Origin: Candidatus Hodarchaeaceae archaeon
GTDB taxonomy: Archaea > Hadarchaeota > Hadarchaeia > Hadarchaeales > Hadarchaeaceae
Direction: 5' to 3'
Length of the DNA stretch: 37,282 bases
NCBI GenBank assembly: GCA_030018135.1
Contig: JASEGJ010000010.1
Coordinates: 1-37,282 of the forward strand
The position numbers and the translations under genes were made by a program. The notes under the pieces were generated by a model. The model had not been told where the DNA came from, did not search any database, and saw only the letters and a list, made by a program, of their open reading frames with translations. Shown here in pieces: positions 1 through 8,877 of the stretch (positions are counted from its first letter, which is position 1; each line of letters starts with the position of its first letter).

Positions 1-664
1 TCCCAATTTCCTACGTCCCTCCCAAGGAAACGAGGGAACTCAGGGAGCTCGTGAGGCTTCGGACCTATTTGGTGCGAGAGCGGGCTAAGTTCAAGAATAA
101 GATACGGGCTGAGTTGACGAAAAGGAAAATTCGGTTCCTAAGCAACCCGTTCGCCAAGAAGCGTAGGTCTTTGCTGAGGAAGCTTGGGATCAGACAGGTA
201 AGCGAATGCCTTGCAGTCATGAAAACGCTCGACGAGCGAATCAAGCGGATCTCGAAGAAAATCGAAAAGAAATCGGAAGAGAGCGAAGAAGCCAAATTGC
301 TCATGAGCATACCAGGGGGTGAGCTACTTTTCGGCGCTTGCCATTCTATCGGAGATCGGCGATATCTCGAGATTCTCAGACGAGGAAAAGCTCTGTAGCT
401 ACGCCGGATTGGTTCCATCCGTGTACTAATCAGGGATCCATCCGAAGATACGGAGCATTAACGAAACAAGGGAGCAAGATGCTTCGATGGATCGTCCAAG
501 AATGTCTTTGGACCCATCTGCGATACGACACACACGTCTCGAGATTCTTCTTCAGACTAGCGCGGAGAAAAGGGAAGAAAGTAGCCGCCGTCGCGGCGGC
601 GAGGAAATTGCTCGTGGCCATCTACTGGATGTTGAGGAACCGAGAAGAGTTTCGCGCTCATTAA
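1..664 (+). pseudogene. IS110-family transposase remnant, 5' end outside window
   Basis: Three successive frames give consecutive pieces of an IS110/IS116/IS902 transposase. The first holds the coiled linker (VPPKETRELRELVRLRTYLV). A second frame at about 340-425 reads ILSEIGDISRF...LCSYAGLVPSVY and then hits a stop. A third frame from about 430 reads RRYGALTKQGSKMLRW...KGKKVAAVAAARKLL and stops at 664. The catalytic Ser region (YAGLVPS, then GALTKQGS) is recognisable, but no single frame spans it. The N-terminal DEDD domain lies before base 1. This is a dead insertion sequence; a second broken member of the family lies at 7990-8770 on the other strand. Confidence 0.8.
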
Positions 665-666
665 GT

Positions 667-785
667 GGGGCAGGGGCACCTCGGTTATTCGACTGCGGCT
701 TTGACCGCGTGGGTTTGATTGAGGGCCCCAAGCGAAACACCATACTGCGGCCGAGACCGCGAATAGATGTCTGCAGTTATGCCCC
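667..785 (+). repeat. Dispersed repeat copy A (about 119 bp), partner at 18094-18213
   Basis: The segment starts two bases after the IS110 stop codon and is about 85% identical to the reverse complement of 18094-18213. In one frame both copies encode GAGAPR-x-F-[DN]-CGFDRVGLIEGP, and many differences are conservative at protein level, which suggests the C-terminus of a mobile-element protein. An IS200/605 TnpB tail is my guess and is unproven. Confidence 0.6.
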
Positions 786-1071
786 AAATTTAAAGGGTGA
801 TGCGAAATAAAAAAGTGAAGCGCGGAACGAAAGCGAGGAACTTAACATAGATGTCGAATAAATCCATAGAATGGATAAAATTCTCATTTCATTTCCTCCG
901 TCGCGCAGTGCGCGCTAAGGTCCGCAGGTTGTGAGCTAAATGCCATGACCAGGATGCTACGGTTTTCGTTCGGATCCTTTTTACACTTTGTGTGTGAGCC
1001 ATAGCGGTTCGCCAAGCCGACGATCGAGGAAATTTTTGGCACATGAAACGGAGTCCTGAGGAGGATCCGAA

Positions 1072-1573
1072 ATGCGTCTGGTCCCTTGGAGCAGGATCGC
1101 TTATTGGTTCTGCATCAAATGCGGTGAATGTTGTCGGAGATACAACCCCCCCCAGCCTAACATGGATCGAGGCTTTCCGGCTCACGGCCCGGTTCGGGCG
1201 GGAATCATCAAGAACGAGATAGCCCCGACATTCAGGTTTGGGGAGCAGGGATGTCCTACTTTAGCCGGAAAAATGTGCACCCTACAATTCGGATACGTGC
1301 AAAGGCTTGGTGCCGGGCAATCCGTTCGGTACCTTCATCGCCCGAGTTATCCCCGAATTCATAGGACTTGGATTGGGTTCGTGCAAATCCCAGCATTGGT
1401 CAAACTCGCTCCTACCGAACCCCCGAGAAACTTTTTTGCGATTGGGCCAGCATATCCATCGGCCGGCCATGAGAACGGACCCCAGATCGATCCGAAAAAA
1501 CGTGGCCAATTCGTTTAATCGATTCTCTTCGTCTGCCCGCAAAAACGGTGCAAAGGGGGAAAACCTGAGCTAA
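1072..1573 (+). pseudogene. YkgJ-like Zn/Fe-chelating domain protein, decayed
   Basis: A frame from ATG 1072 contains FCIKCGECCRR, matching the Cys cluster of the YkgJ/UPF0153 family, followed by GCPTLAGKMCTL, the second Cys segment. Near 1310 the recognisable sequence moves to another frame (GNPFGTFIARVIPEFIGLG), which stops at 1573. The family is a Cys-rich metal-chelating fold of unclear role. The frameshift and lack of a long single product mark it as a remnant. Bases 786-1071 upstream contain no gene I can support. Confidence 0.5.
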
Positions 1574-1639
1574 TTCCTCCGAACATCCGGCGAACTCCAA
1601 TCTCGCGTTAACGAGTGAGACTCAAATCGACCTGAACCC

Positions 1640-2384
1640 GAACTCACCCAATATCCAAGTCTCTTCTTCTTTGCGTTGCTCGGTCCGCCGTCTGCGCTCG
1701 AACTCCCGCCGGAGCCGTCTGAACATTTCCTCGACTTCGCGCGCGCCGTTCGAGGGCGTCATATCGAACCTGATCCCTAAGATTCGGCGAGCACCTCGAG
1801 CACGTCTGAGTCGAGCGCGGATCGATGAGCGTCCCGTGGATCCGGCCTAGCAAGCATACGCCCCGCATGCCCACAATCGTCCGAGCGCGAGCATCAAACC
1901 CGAAGCGCCCACGATGGGTCCAACCTCAGTTCCCTGAACATCCCCGAAACCCCGCACTCGCGCAGAACTCCGGATCGCTGGCCGAAACGACCACCCGGGG
2001 TTTCGCTGATGGGTATTCGCCCGCGGCAAAACAGTGAAAAGCCGCTTCACCCCGAACCGTTCAGCCACGTCGAGGGTTTGGTTAATCACCTCGTAGTGCC
2101 CTTGAGGCGTGGTGACTTAGACATCGCCGGTCACGATAACGAATTCCTTTTCACCCGAACGTGCCGAATAAAATCCATCACAGAGTAAACGCGCAGAACA
2201 GTCGCGCTCCACAACCACTGGTGGGGGAAGTGAGGCGAGTGAAGCTCGAGAATCGTTCGGCCGAAAGCTCGGCGATCAGATGTTGGCCGCCAGCTTGCCG
2301 ATATAGCCGATACCTATGCATCCTTTCGATAAACGTGGGATGCTTCAGCTTTGGTGTAGACAAAAACTTTACCTCAGATCGCAT
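1640..2384 (-). pseudogene. PAC2-family proteasome assembly chaperone-like protein, decayed
   Basis: Reading leftwards, broken frames give SEVKFLSTPKLKHPTFIEGM, then QHLIAELSAERF, EKEFVIVTGDV-stop-VTTPQGHYEVINQTLDVA, then RGFGDVQGTEVGPIVGASGL, and finally RGVCLLG...HGTLIDPRS. This order matches archaeal PAC2-domain proteins. At least three frame changes and one in-frame stop separate the pieces. It lies directly downstream of a broken nop10 and aIF2-alpha on the same strand, reproducing the conserved archaeal order aIF2alpha-nop10-PAC2. The entire string is dead here, so functional copies presumably lie elsewhere. Confidence 0.7.
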
Positions 2385-2389
2385 TCGCT

Positions 2390-2547
2390 CTATTCGCTTT
2401 TGGTTTGCTTCTTTAATAATCTCCTGTAGCGTCCATACGAATCGGCCGGGGAAAACTTCGGCGGATGTGGGAAACCGTTTTCCCCACAGCTAGGACATCA
2501 CTCTTTGAGGTAAATACCCCGCAATCCGCACATCGCTTCAACCTCAT
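2390..2547 (-). pseudogene. Nop10-like H/ACA RNP protein, frameshifted
   Basis: The ATG at 2547 opens MRLKRCADCGVF. After one frame change the sequence continues CPSCGENGFPHPPKFSPADSYGRYRRLLKK, the classic Nop10 zinc-ribbon and Pro/Tyr-rich tail (KFSPxDxYGxYRR). Nop10 is a subunit of the box H/ACA pseudouridylation complex. The length after repair is about 52 residues, normal for the family. It sits between the aIF2-alpha and PAC2 remnants in the usual archaeal order. Confidence 0.75.
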
Positions 2548-2559
2548 CTGCCCGCCCTT

Positions 2560-2850
2560 TGAATAAGTGAAATTCCCCGAACTCCCGGATCCCTTCACCG
2601 CATCCATCGCCCGCTCCGCCACCCGCTGCGCCGCGGCCTCAGCCTGCTTATAGGAACGAGCCATCTTGATCCTATATCCGGGCGACCCAACGTAGTACAT
2701 CTCGACCGCAACTCCCGTGCTCTTGACTGAATCGCGGCATCGATCATCGCTTGCTTCAGCTTCTCAACCTCATCGGGCTCGGGGCAATCAAATCCAGGTC
2801 TCCAACCACCCTAAAGCTCGGGGATACCACGATCGAAGCAGAATTTTTTT
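2560..2850 (-). pseudogene. aIF2-alpha C-terminal domain remnant
   Basis: Two frames give EPDEVEKLKQAMIDAAI and then MYYVGSPGYRIKM...YKQAEAAAQRVAERAMDAVKG, which matches the C-terminal alpha-beta domain of archaeal initiation factor 2 alpha (YxGSPxYRI and KxAE motifs). The S1 domain and helical middle domain are absent: upstream sequence runs straight into the end of the helicase gene. The fragment therefore lost its 5' two thirds by deletion and then acquired frameshifts. Confidence 0.7.
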
Positions 2851-2886
2851 GAATCCAATAGGATCCGAAATTACCTTACTGCATTT

Positions 2887-5001
2887 TTACTCAATGGCCT
2901 CCTTAACGGCGTAAATTCTCGCGTGCAATTTGCCTTCAAGTTTGTACAGTTTGGCGGCGGCCTTGAACCTGCTTCCCTTCTTGATCAGTTGCCTAGGTCC
3001 ATCGTACTCGTTCGGCATCAACACTAAGTGCCATTTGTCGTCAACAGATAAAATAGCCTTCCCAGGCAGGATCCTTTCGACTTCAAAAGTGTGGATCTCT
3101 CGGGGTCTATGCCTGGCAACTTCTACTTCCGCCGGATAAATCCTCTCGCCCACCCTCCTGACTTGATCCTCGTCGTGGAGCCTATCCAACGCTGCCCCTA
3201 CCGCACCCGGGCTGATGCCCTCGGCCTCTAGCTCTGCGCTCAGCTCCGCGACGGGAACACCTTCACGTCCAGCTCTGAGTGTCCGCATCAGGATGAGCTT
3301 GGCCACCTCTTTCACCTCCCTATTGAACCACTTCAACCGCTCCTTCTCCAAGGATTCCAGTTCCAGTTCGATTGAAACCTCGGGTGCTCGACCTTCAATT
3401 GGCGCGTACTCCTCGGCTTCAGAAATCACCTCCATCGACATGGGGCTTTCCTTCGGGGCAGGGCCAAATCGTGCGATAGGCTCGAGCTCAAAATTCAAGC
3501 TCTTCACTAAGGACTTCATCCGCTCCGCCATTTTCGTGCTCGCCCTGAGGTAGCTCACGTCAAGCGTCCCCTCGGTAGCTAGGATCACAACCCTACCGAA
3601 CCTCCTCCTTCCGGTCCTTCCCTTCCTCTGGATGTATCTGATCTCACTCGGGACTGGCTCGTAAAAGACGACCAAGTCTACGCTCGGGACATCGAGCCCT
3701 TCCTCGCCTATGCTCGTCGCCACAAGCACCTTTAACTCTCCTTTCCTGAATTTTTCGAGCAGGAAAGCTTGCCGCTCTTGGCTCATCCCGGTGTCCCCAG
3801 CCCTATCAGCCTGCCCGATGAATCTGGCGGAACTTATCCCGACCTCGGAAAGCCTCGAAACCAAGTGAGAGGATGTATCCCTATATTGGGTGAAGACGAT
3901 TATATTCGAGGACGGCTTTCCCGAAAGTTGCCCCAGCAAGATGCGCTCTAGGGCATTTACCTTCGGATGCTCTTCCAAAGAATCTAGGATTTCGTAAACC
4001 CTTCTAAAAGTCAGACCGGAGGCAATTGCTCTGTGGCTAAGCTTTTCGCTTTGCTTAACACGCTCCAGGAAACATTTGAGCGCGTATGCGCCCTGGCTTT
4101 CCAATAGCTCTAGTGCATGAAAGAGCGTAAGCGCAGTGGATTGCAGGGCGACGATGCTATAGAGCCGCCTTCGCTCTTCTTCCAGTGGTGTTTCTTCTAT
4201 TCTATATCTCAGCTCGTCTCCGAGTTTGAGCAGATCGGTTCTGAATACGTACTTCGGATCCTTTTTGATGACGCCAATCGAAGACAATTTCTGAAGTCTT
4301 TCTTCCAGCATTCCCCTCAAGATTTCCCTCGGTTTCCGGTAGGATTCCGGCAACCGCACGAGCTTCCAATCCATCGCAATTGGACTTATATAGGGCCTGA
4401 CATCTGGATCCTCTTCGGTCCTAGTCTCCACGTGTTCGATGTGAAGAGCCTTGCATAACTCCACGATCTTCTTCCGATCTGCCCTTGGGCTAGCAGTCAG
4501 ACCCAAGATTATCGGGTAAGGCGCCTCGTTCAAGTAGGCCTCCGCCACTCGGGTGTAAGCATAATTCTTCCTTGCCCTATGGCACTCGTCGAAAACGAGC
4601 AGGCTAAAGTTTCTCAATTTAAGCCCGAGCCTGCAATCGTTCTGGACGACCTGGGGAGTCGCGAAGTAAATACGGGCCGAGCCTTTCCAAGCGTGAAGCC
4701 TATAGCTAGGTGCGTATTTCCCAGTTAAAACTTGCACATCTTGGGGGCGGAGCTTGAGGAACCTCATGAAAGTATCCCTGTGCTGCAGGACGAGAGGCCT
4801 AGTTGGAGCCATGACCAAGACTTTCATGTTGCTGTAATTGTAGAGAAAGTGAGATGCGACTAAGGACGCTATGACAGTCTTTCCGAGCGCGGTAGGTAGT
4901 ACGACCAGCGTATTCCTCTTTATAGCCTCCCCAGCAACCGCAAGCTGATAGACCCTTTGCTCAAAGGCTCTTTCCCTCACCAGCGGATTTATCGGTAGCA
5001 T
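2887..5001 (-). CDS. Hef/FANCM-type superfamily 2 DNA helicase, no XPF nuclease
   Basis: A 704-residue ATP-dependent helicase. Walker A is LPTALGKT (35-42), motif II is DECH (138-141), followed by TAS, a helical insertion domain typical of Hef, and motif VI QRKGRTGRRR. Hef proteins act on stalled forks and branched DNA. Euryarchaeal Hef continues into an XPF nuclease and HhH domain. This one instead ends with a coiled region, a probable winged helix (about 560-630, VPVAELSAELEAEGISPGAV) and a small C-terminal domain. It therefore resembles the helicase-only form found in other archaea, where XPF is a separate protein. It is intact although DNA on both sides is decayed. Start ATG 5001. Confidence 0.85.
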   Translation of the reverse strand: MLPINPLVRERAFEQRVYQLAVAGEAIKRNTLVVLPTALGKTVIASLVASHFLYNYSNMKVLVMAPTRPLVLQHRDTFMRFLKLRPQDVQVLTGKYAPSYRLHAWKGSARIYFATPQVVQNDCRLGLKLRNFSLLVFDECHRARKNYAYTRVAEAYLNEAPYPIILGLTASPRADRKKIVELCKALHIEHVETRTEEDPDVRPYISPIAMDWKLVRLPESYRKPREILRGMLEERLQKLSSIGVIKKDPKYVFRTDLLKLGDELRYRIEETPLEEERRRLYSIVALQSTALTLFHALELLESQGAYALKCFLERVKQSEKLSHRAIASGLTFRRVYEILDSLEEHPKVNALERILLGQLSGKPSSNIIVFTQYRDTSSHLVSRLSEVGISSARFIGQADRAGDTGMSQERQAFLLEKFRKGELKVLVATSIGEEGLDVPSVDLVVFYEPVPSEIRYIQRKGRTGRRRFGRVVILATEGTLDVSYLRASTKMAERMKSLVKSLNFELEPIARFGPAPKESPMSMEVISEAEEYAPIEGRAPEVSIELELESLEKERLKWFNREVKEVAKLILMRTLRAGREGVPVAELSAELEAEGISPGAVGAALDRLHDEDQVRRVGERIYPAEVEVARHRPREIHTFEVERILPGKAILSVDDKWHLVLMPNEYDGPRQLIKKGSRFKAAAKLYKLEGKLHARIYAVKEAIE

Positions 5002-5085
5002 AGAGACGTTCCAATCTCGCTTCCGATCGATCGCCTTAAACTACTATCCCACAGAGGTGACCGAAAGTAATGCCCTTCAGGTAGC

Positions 5086-5424
5086 TTAGATCTCTATGAC
5101 TTCTGCTTTCTTTTTTAGCTTCGGTTTTTCTGCAGTTGGCGGATTGATCTCATCTATACTACTCATGAGTTTTTCGAGCCTTTCCTCAGCCAACAAATTC
5201 TTGAACTCCTTGAGTTCCAAGAGGTTTCTGACAACCAAACCTCTCTTTTTTGTCGGGTTGCCGGACGCGTCTACTGGGTTTATCTCAACACAGAGCCTTT
5301 GTGGGTATCTTTTGTAAGTGGGAAGCTTGAGAATAAACATACCGGGGACGCTCGTCGGTCTCCTCTCCCATTCCTTTCCCTTTTCCAAAAACAGCTTCAG
5401 GGATTCCGCGAGTTTTTCACCCAT
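5086..5424 (-). CDS. Conserved hypothetical protein, 112 aa
   Basis: An acidic-basic soluble protein with no signal or membrane segment that I do not recognise. The core (RPTSVPGMFILKLPTYKRYP, then VEINPVDASGNPTKKRGLVV) looks like a small beta-rich domain, followed by a helical segment and a Lys/Pro-rich tail. It lies 84 bp upstream of the helicase gene on the same strand and may share its transcription. No function is claimed. Confidence 0.55.
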   Translation of the reverse strand: MGEKLAESLKLFLEKGKEWERRPTSVPGMFILKLPTYKRYPQRLCVEINPVDASGNPTKKRGLVVRNLLELKEFKNLLAEERLEKLMSSIDEINPPTAEKPKLKKKAEVIEI

Positions 5425-5789
5425 TTTTCCGGCTCCGTGATGTCGTAAAACTCAGCACCTATTAAATTTTTCTAGGTTGATTAGCAGGAAACCGTTCTAA
5501 AGAAAGAGTGCCCAGTCGATGTGAAACATTCATCGACGGCTAGCTCGCTAGGCTCTCATACTCGTTGCTAACGTACATTTACTCGAAGGCTAGACCCATG
5601 CCCCAGAGGTTCCAGAAAAGGAATTCAAAATACTTGTTGAATTTTTCATGGTCATACCCTAATCGAAGGGCCGGCACACCAAAACTGCTTTTTCTCTATG
5701 AAACCCCTTCACCTAGGCACTCCTCGCGGTGCCCGTTCAAGCCATACCTTTTGAACACCTCTTTCCACCACGTTTAATAGTGGCGAACT
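5425..5789. other. Intergenic or decayed DNA, no gene called
   Basis: The minus strand holds short coding-like pieces (for example GYDHEKFNKYFEFLFWNLW around 5590-5670 and WWKEVFKRYGLNGH around 5720-5775) interrupted by stops. They could be the tail of the beta-helix remnant to the right or of another lost gene. I see no RNA gene or repeat here. Confidence 0.35.
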
Positions 5790-6260
5790 TGCATGCTAGA
5801 TAGTTCCTCTCTTCGGTTTGTGCCAAGAACCATTTGGTCGCCTTTATTCCCGTAGCAGAGCCGGTTCGTGAAATTCATAGCCAGATTGATCTTATTCACA
5901 ATACCATTGTCATTGTTGAAGCTACTGTTTGTCGCTATGAGGTTGTTATCAGTATGGCGCACCGTCCAAGACGTTTCCTTGGTAGGTGCAGGCCGAGATT
6001 GTGTTGTTGCTTGTGCGGAACAAGCAAATGCCGTCATGACTCAGATTCTTCATCCAGCAACCGACGATTTTCGAGTTCTCCACGCCGTGAAGTGAATCCC
6101 GTGCACGCTACCGGTATGGTTTATGCCTTGTTCCCGTCGATGCGCACATCCCCGATCAGCAGGTTGACCTGTTCGAAGCGTAATCACGCTTATATCGGCG
6201 TTTTTGTTGTCCACCATCCTGAGCACCGTCGCAGCGACAGCGTCTCGATTGCAATGTAGG
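5790..6260 (-). pseudogene. Right-handed parallel beta-helix protein remnant
   Basis: Frames broken by stops contain VENSKIVGCWMKNLSHDGI, SNNTISACTYQGN and NNLIATNSSFNNDNGIVNKI. These are the Asn-rich, about 22-residue coils (hxxNxhxxNxxxxGI) of pectate-lyase/NosD-type beta-helix surface proteins. The proper reading moves between at least three frames. Such proteins are usually exported adhesins or carbohydrate-active enzymes; nothing specific can be said for this fragment. Confidence 0.55.
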
Positions 6261-6733
6261 AATATGAAGAAACAGTGGCGATGGCCGATGTTATTACCCA
6301 GTTCGTGGCCACATTAGGCGGAAAGAGAGCATCGCGAGCGCTCGGAGGTGAGAGAAGGGTGTCAATCACATCTTTCTTTTCAGAGCGAGATCCTCATACT
6401 CCGCGTGATCTTCGACGAGTTCAGCTAGAGGTTCTAATTCTCCATGGTGCTGAAGATGCTAGAGAAAGCCGTTCTGATAGTGAAAGCGGCGAGCAAGTCG
6501 TCGTGAAACCTTGGCCCAAATCATCAGGTTTTCCCAGGTAATCACGCCCAACTTGCTCAGTTGCGCCTGAACGGAAAACGAAAACCATCCAATTTTCATC
6601 TACTTGCGGAACTACTGCAATGGCACAGTAGCTTAAAAACATTTTGGACGAACTCTATAACTTTCTCAATACTAGACACTTTGGCGGCGATGACGTCAAC
6701 GGTTTCATGAAGTTTTACTAGGGCAGTAATCAT
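6261..6733. other. Decayed coding DNA of unknown origin
   Basis: On the minus strand, ITALVKLHETVDVIAAKVSS (6625-6715) looks like a coiled coil and is followed, in other frames, by LSKLGVITWENLMIWAKV and HGELEPLAELVEDHAEYEDL. These may be fragments of one lost gene. No complete ORF or known family is supported. Confidence 0.3.
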
Positions 6734-7102
6734 CTATCGGTAATAAGAATAGGTTGGGTAAATCAGATAATGGGGGTAAATAGGATAGTTTGTTGGCCGC
6801 TTGGGCCCGTAGATAATTAAGCGAAGGAACTCCTTTCCGCGCTCGCGGAAATTTCTCAAAAATATGTCCCACAATTCTCTTCTATCGCTCTTTCCCTTTG
6901 CTCCTTTGAAAATCTGATTTGACCATCGGACAACTGCCTCTGCATGGAGCTTCGCATACTCCTTATTTTCGAAAGCGAATGCCTCCAGCACCCGCCTCGG
7001 CGCGTATTTTCCTGCGATTTCATTTATGAGGGCTTGGTTCTCTCGGATGCGCTGCATCCCTTCTCGTCTGGCTCGCTCCTCAGCCTCCTCTTGCCTTTTC
7101 AA
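6734..7102 (-). CDS. Hypothetical basic protein with Tyr/Pro tail, 122 aa
   Basis: Unrecognised. The N-terminal 30 residues are a charged helix (KRQEEAEERARREGMQRI), the middle is helical and basic, and the last 20 residues are a Pro/Tyr repeat (YPIYPHYLIYPTYSYYR), which is unusual. The start is taken as TTG at 7102, preceded by GGAG seven bases upstream; no ATG is available. It follows two small ORFs on the same strand with short spacing, so the three probably form one operon. Confidence 0.45.
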   Translation of the reverse strand: MKRQEEAEERARREGMQRIRENQALINEIAGKYAPRRVLEAFAFENKEYAKLHAEAVVRWSNQIFKGAKGKSDRRELWDIFLRNFRERGKEFLRLIIYGPKRPTNYPIYPHYLIYPTYSYYR

Positions 7103-7122
7103 GCGCCAACTCCTATATCCTC

Positions 7123-7257
7123 CTAGGATCCCATTCCCCTCCCCGATAATTCTTTAAGAATTCCTCTGAGTTCTTCGAGATCCTTCTGGCTTGAGAGCGA
7201 ATCGCACTTCGAGGAAATGAAATCCAGCCCCTCGGTCAGCCTCTTAACTCGCTCCAT
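7123..7257 (-). CDS. Small hypothetical protein, 44 aa
   Basis: The ATG at 7257 lies inside the last codons of the upstream ORF (22-base overlap), an arrangement typical of translational coupling. The product (MERVKRLTEGLDFISSKCDS...) is a short amphipathic helical protein. Its stop lies 20 bases before the next start. The overlap and the RBS-spaced downstream gene support it as real. No family is recognised. Confidence 0.4.
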   Translation of the reverse strand: MERVKRLTEGLDFISSKCDSLSSQKDLEELRGILKELSGRGMGS

Positions 7258-7571
7258 TTGCTATCTGCCCCCGCCCCAGACACTTCATCTAAAGCCTGCT
7301 CCAGGGCCGCCTTCAGCTCTTCAGCACCCTCGTGGATTTCCTGTCTCAACTTAAATTGCTCGAATTCTTCTCGGATGCTCGGCTTCTCCTCCCCTAGCGG
7401 TGCCTCCCTTGTCCCCAGTGCGACCCTACCTGCTGAAAACGTTGGCGCGTTTCTTCTGTTATCGGAACACCAGCCGCCTCGCACGCCTCGGAGAGACCTA
7501 GGAATTGGCCATAGAGTTGCCTCCGGGGGAACCCCTCCCCCTCCCGCTCCCGTATGGAGGGGGCCTACCAT
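7236..7571 (-). CDS. Hypothetical protein, C-terminal coiled coil
   Basis: An ORF of up to 111 aa. The first half is low-complexity (Gly/Pro/Arg) and may not be translated. The second half (IREEFEQFKLRQEIHEGAEE...) is a convincing charged helix, so the true start may be internal. It is the first gene of a three-ORF minus-strand group in otherwise decayed DNA. No family assignment. Confidence 0.35.
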   Translation of the reverse strand: MVGPLHTGAGGGGVPPEATLWPIPRSLRGVRGGWCSDNRRNAPTFSAGRVALGTREAPLGEEKPSIREEFEQFKLRQEIHEGAEELKAALEQALDEVSGAGADSKWSELRG

Positions 7572-7772
7572 TTTTCTCGTAAAAATCTCGGATTTTATGG
7601 ATTATTTTATTCCGCTGCTCTGACCAAACATGCCTCCTGTAGGTCATGATAACGTTGATAATGACCGTTAAGAGCGAAAACGTAGATAACGTGCGCAGAA
7701 TTTCAATGAACTTCTATTTCCAAAGCTCATCCCGTTCCTTAACTCACTCTATCCGTTATTCTTAGTCAACAT

Positions 7773-7915
7773 ATGATGATCTACCTCTGTATGAACTGCC
7801 TCAATGAGATAAGACCGTACAAGGAGCCGGGAAGAGGAAGGTTCAATGTCCAAAGTGTGGCAGGAGGGTGACTGTGAGACACGAGACCCTTAGGGGTGCC
7901 GCTAAAAATGTTTAG
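7773..7915 (+). pseudogene. Zinc-ribbon mini-protein, frameshifted
   Basis: ATG 7773 reads MMIYLCMNCLNEIRPYKEPG. After a one-base shift it continues VQCPKCGRRVTVRHETLRGA to a TAG at 7913-7915. Together these make a two-CxxC zinc ribbon of about 47 residues, like RPB12-type or other archaeal mini zinc ribbons. The frameshift near 7835 breaks the second CxxC away from the first. The bases between 7572 and 7772 show no gene. Confidence 0.45.
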
Positions 7916-7989
7916 CAAACTCCCTCCTCCGTTTGGAAGGTGGGCGATTTTCCGGATCCGCTAAATCCTACCGAACCGCTTCCGATACT

Positions 7990-8770
7990 CACATTTCACC
8001 TCGAGTGTAACGGAAGAATAGGGGATCCGCTGTTGTATCTCGTAACTGGGGTCGAGAAGATACACAACGAATGGCGAAAGTTGAGCCCAGTTCTTGACGA
8101 CGATTCATTTGAGAGAACACTCTCGCGAGCCTTCCACCGGGACACCAGTTGATGTGGGACAAGTAGCCTCGATCAGAGCCCACTTGATCCACTGCCTCTT
8201 CCCTTCCTCGTGTGCTCAGCCGTTTGCTTCACCCTTGGGACGAGCCCGCGTAGTGGGCGAGCTTGTCAGGGCTCGGGAACCTCTTCACATCGCATATCTC
8301 GGCGTAAAGGGTCAAAGCCGTCAGGAAACCTTTCCCGGTATGCTCTGCACGACCCTGACTGCTTTCACCCCCTATCTCTTCTGGAGTTCGTGCTCTATTT
8401 GCTTCATCTGCCCTTCTACGAGAGCTAGGATTTTTACGTTCTGTGAGATATCGCAGATCCCCAAGTCCAAAGCCTCTTTTCTTCCTTTGATAGTTCCCGG
8501 GTGCCTCGAGCTCGATGCTCGATGCTCCTCTTCCTTAGCTCCGACCAAGTTCGGTTCCTCGGTGCCGTGGAGATCTTTCGTCTGAGAGCCCTATGTCTAA
8601 GCAGGTCCCTTAGCCAACGCATTTCCTTGTCGGGGACGTAGCAGGTGGGGAGCCAATCCATTCGCGTCAAATGGGCTAGCAGCTCGCTCTCGATCTTATC
8701 GGTTTTGGCATCCTAGCCCTCATCTTCACCTTGATGGGGTTAGCCAGAAGGTGTGTGGCCAAGCTCTTTT
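7990..8770 (-). pseudogene. IS110-family transposase remnant, second copy
   Basis: Leftward frames give ATHLLANPIKVKMRAR, KIESELLAHLTRMDWLPTCY, VPDKEMRWLRDLLRHRA, LSELRKRSIE, then GKGFLTALTLYAEICDVKRF and SPDKLAHYAG. This is the order of an IS110 transposase (DEDD-domain tail, linker, Transposase_20). Several frameshifts separate the blocks and the C-terminus is scrambled. It is a different, more decayed family member than the one at 1-664. Confidence 0.65.
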
Positions 8771-8877
8771 CCCCTCAGCTTTCGAATCCGCGATACCCCC
8801 GAGGGATTAAATAAGTATTATCACATCGAAGTCGGAAAAAATTTTAAGTGATGAGCGCTTGTTAATATTGGGAAAAG

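Noticed and set aside
7645-7670. ATAACGTTGATAAT as a fifth operator
   Set aside because: Spacing and the second arm do not match ATAAC-N3-GTTAT, and there is no promoter or gene next to it.
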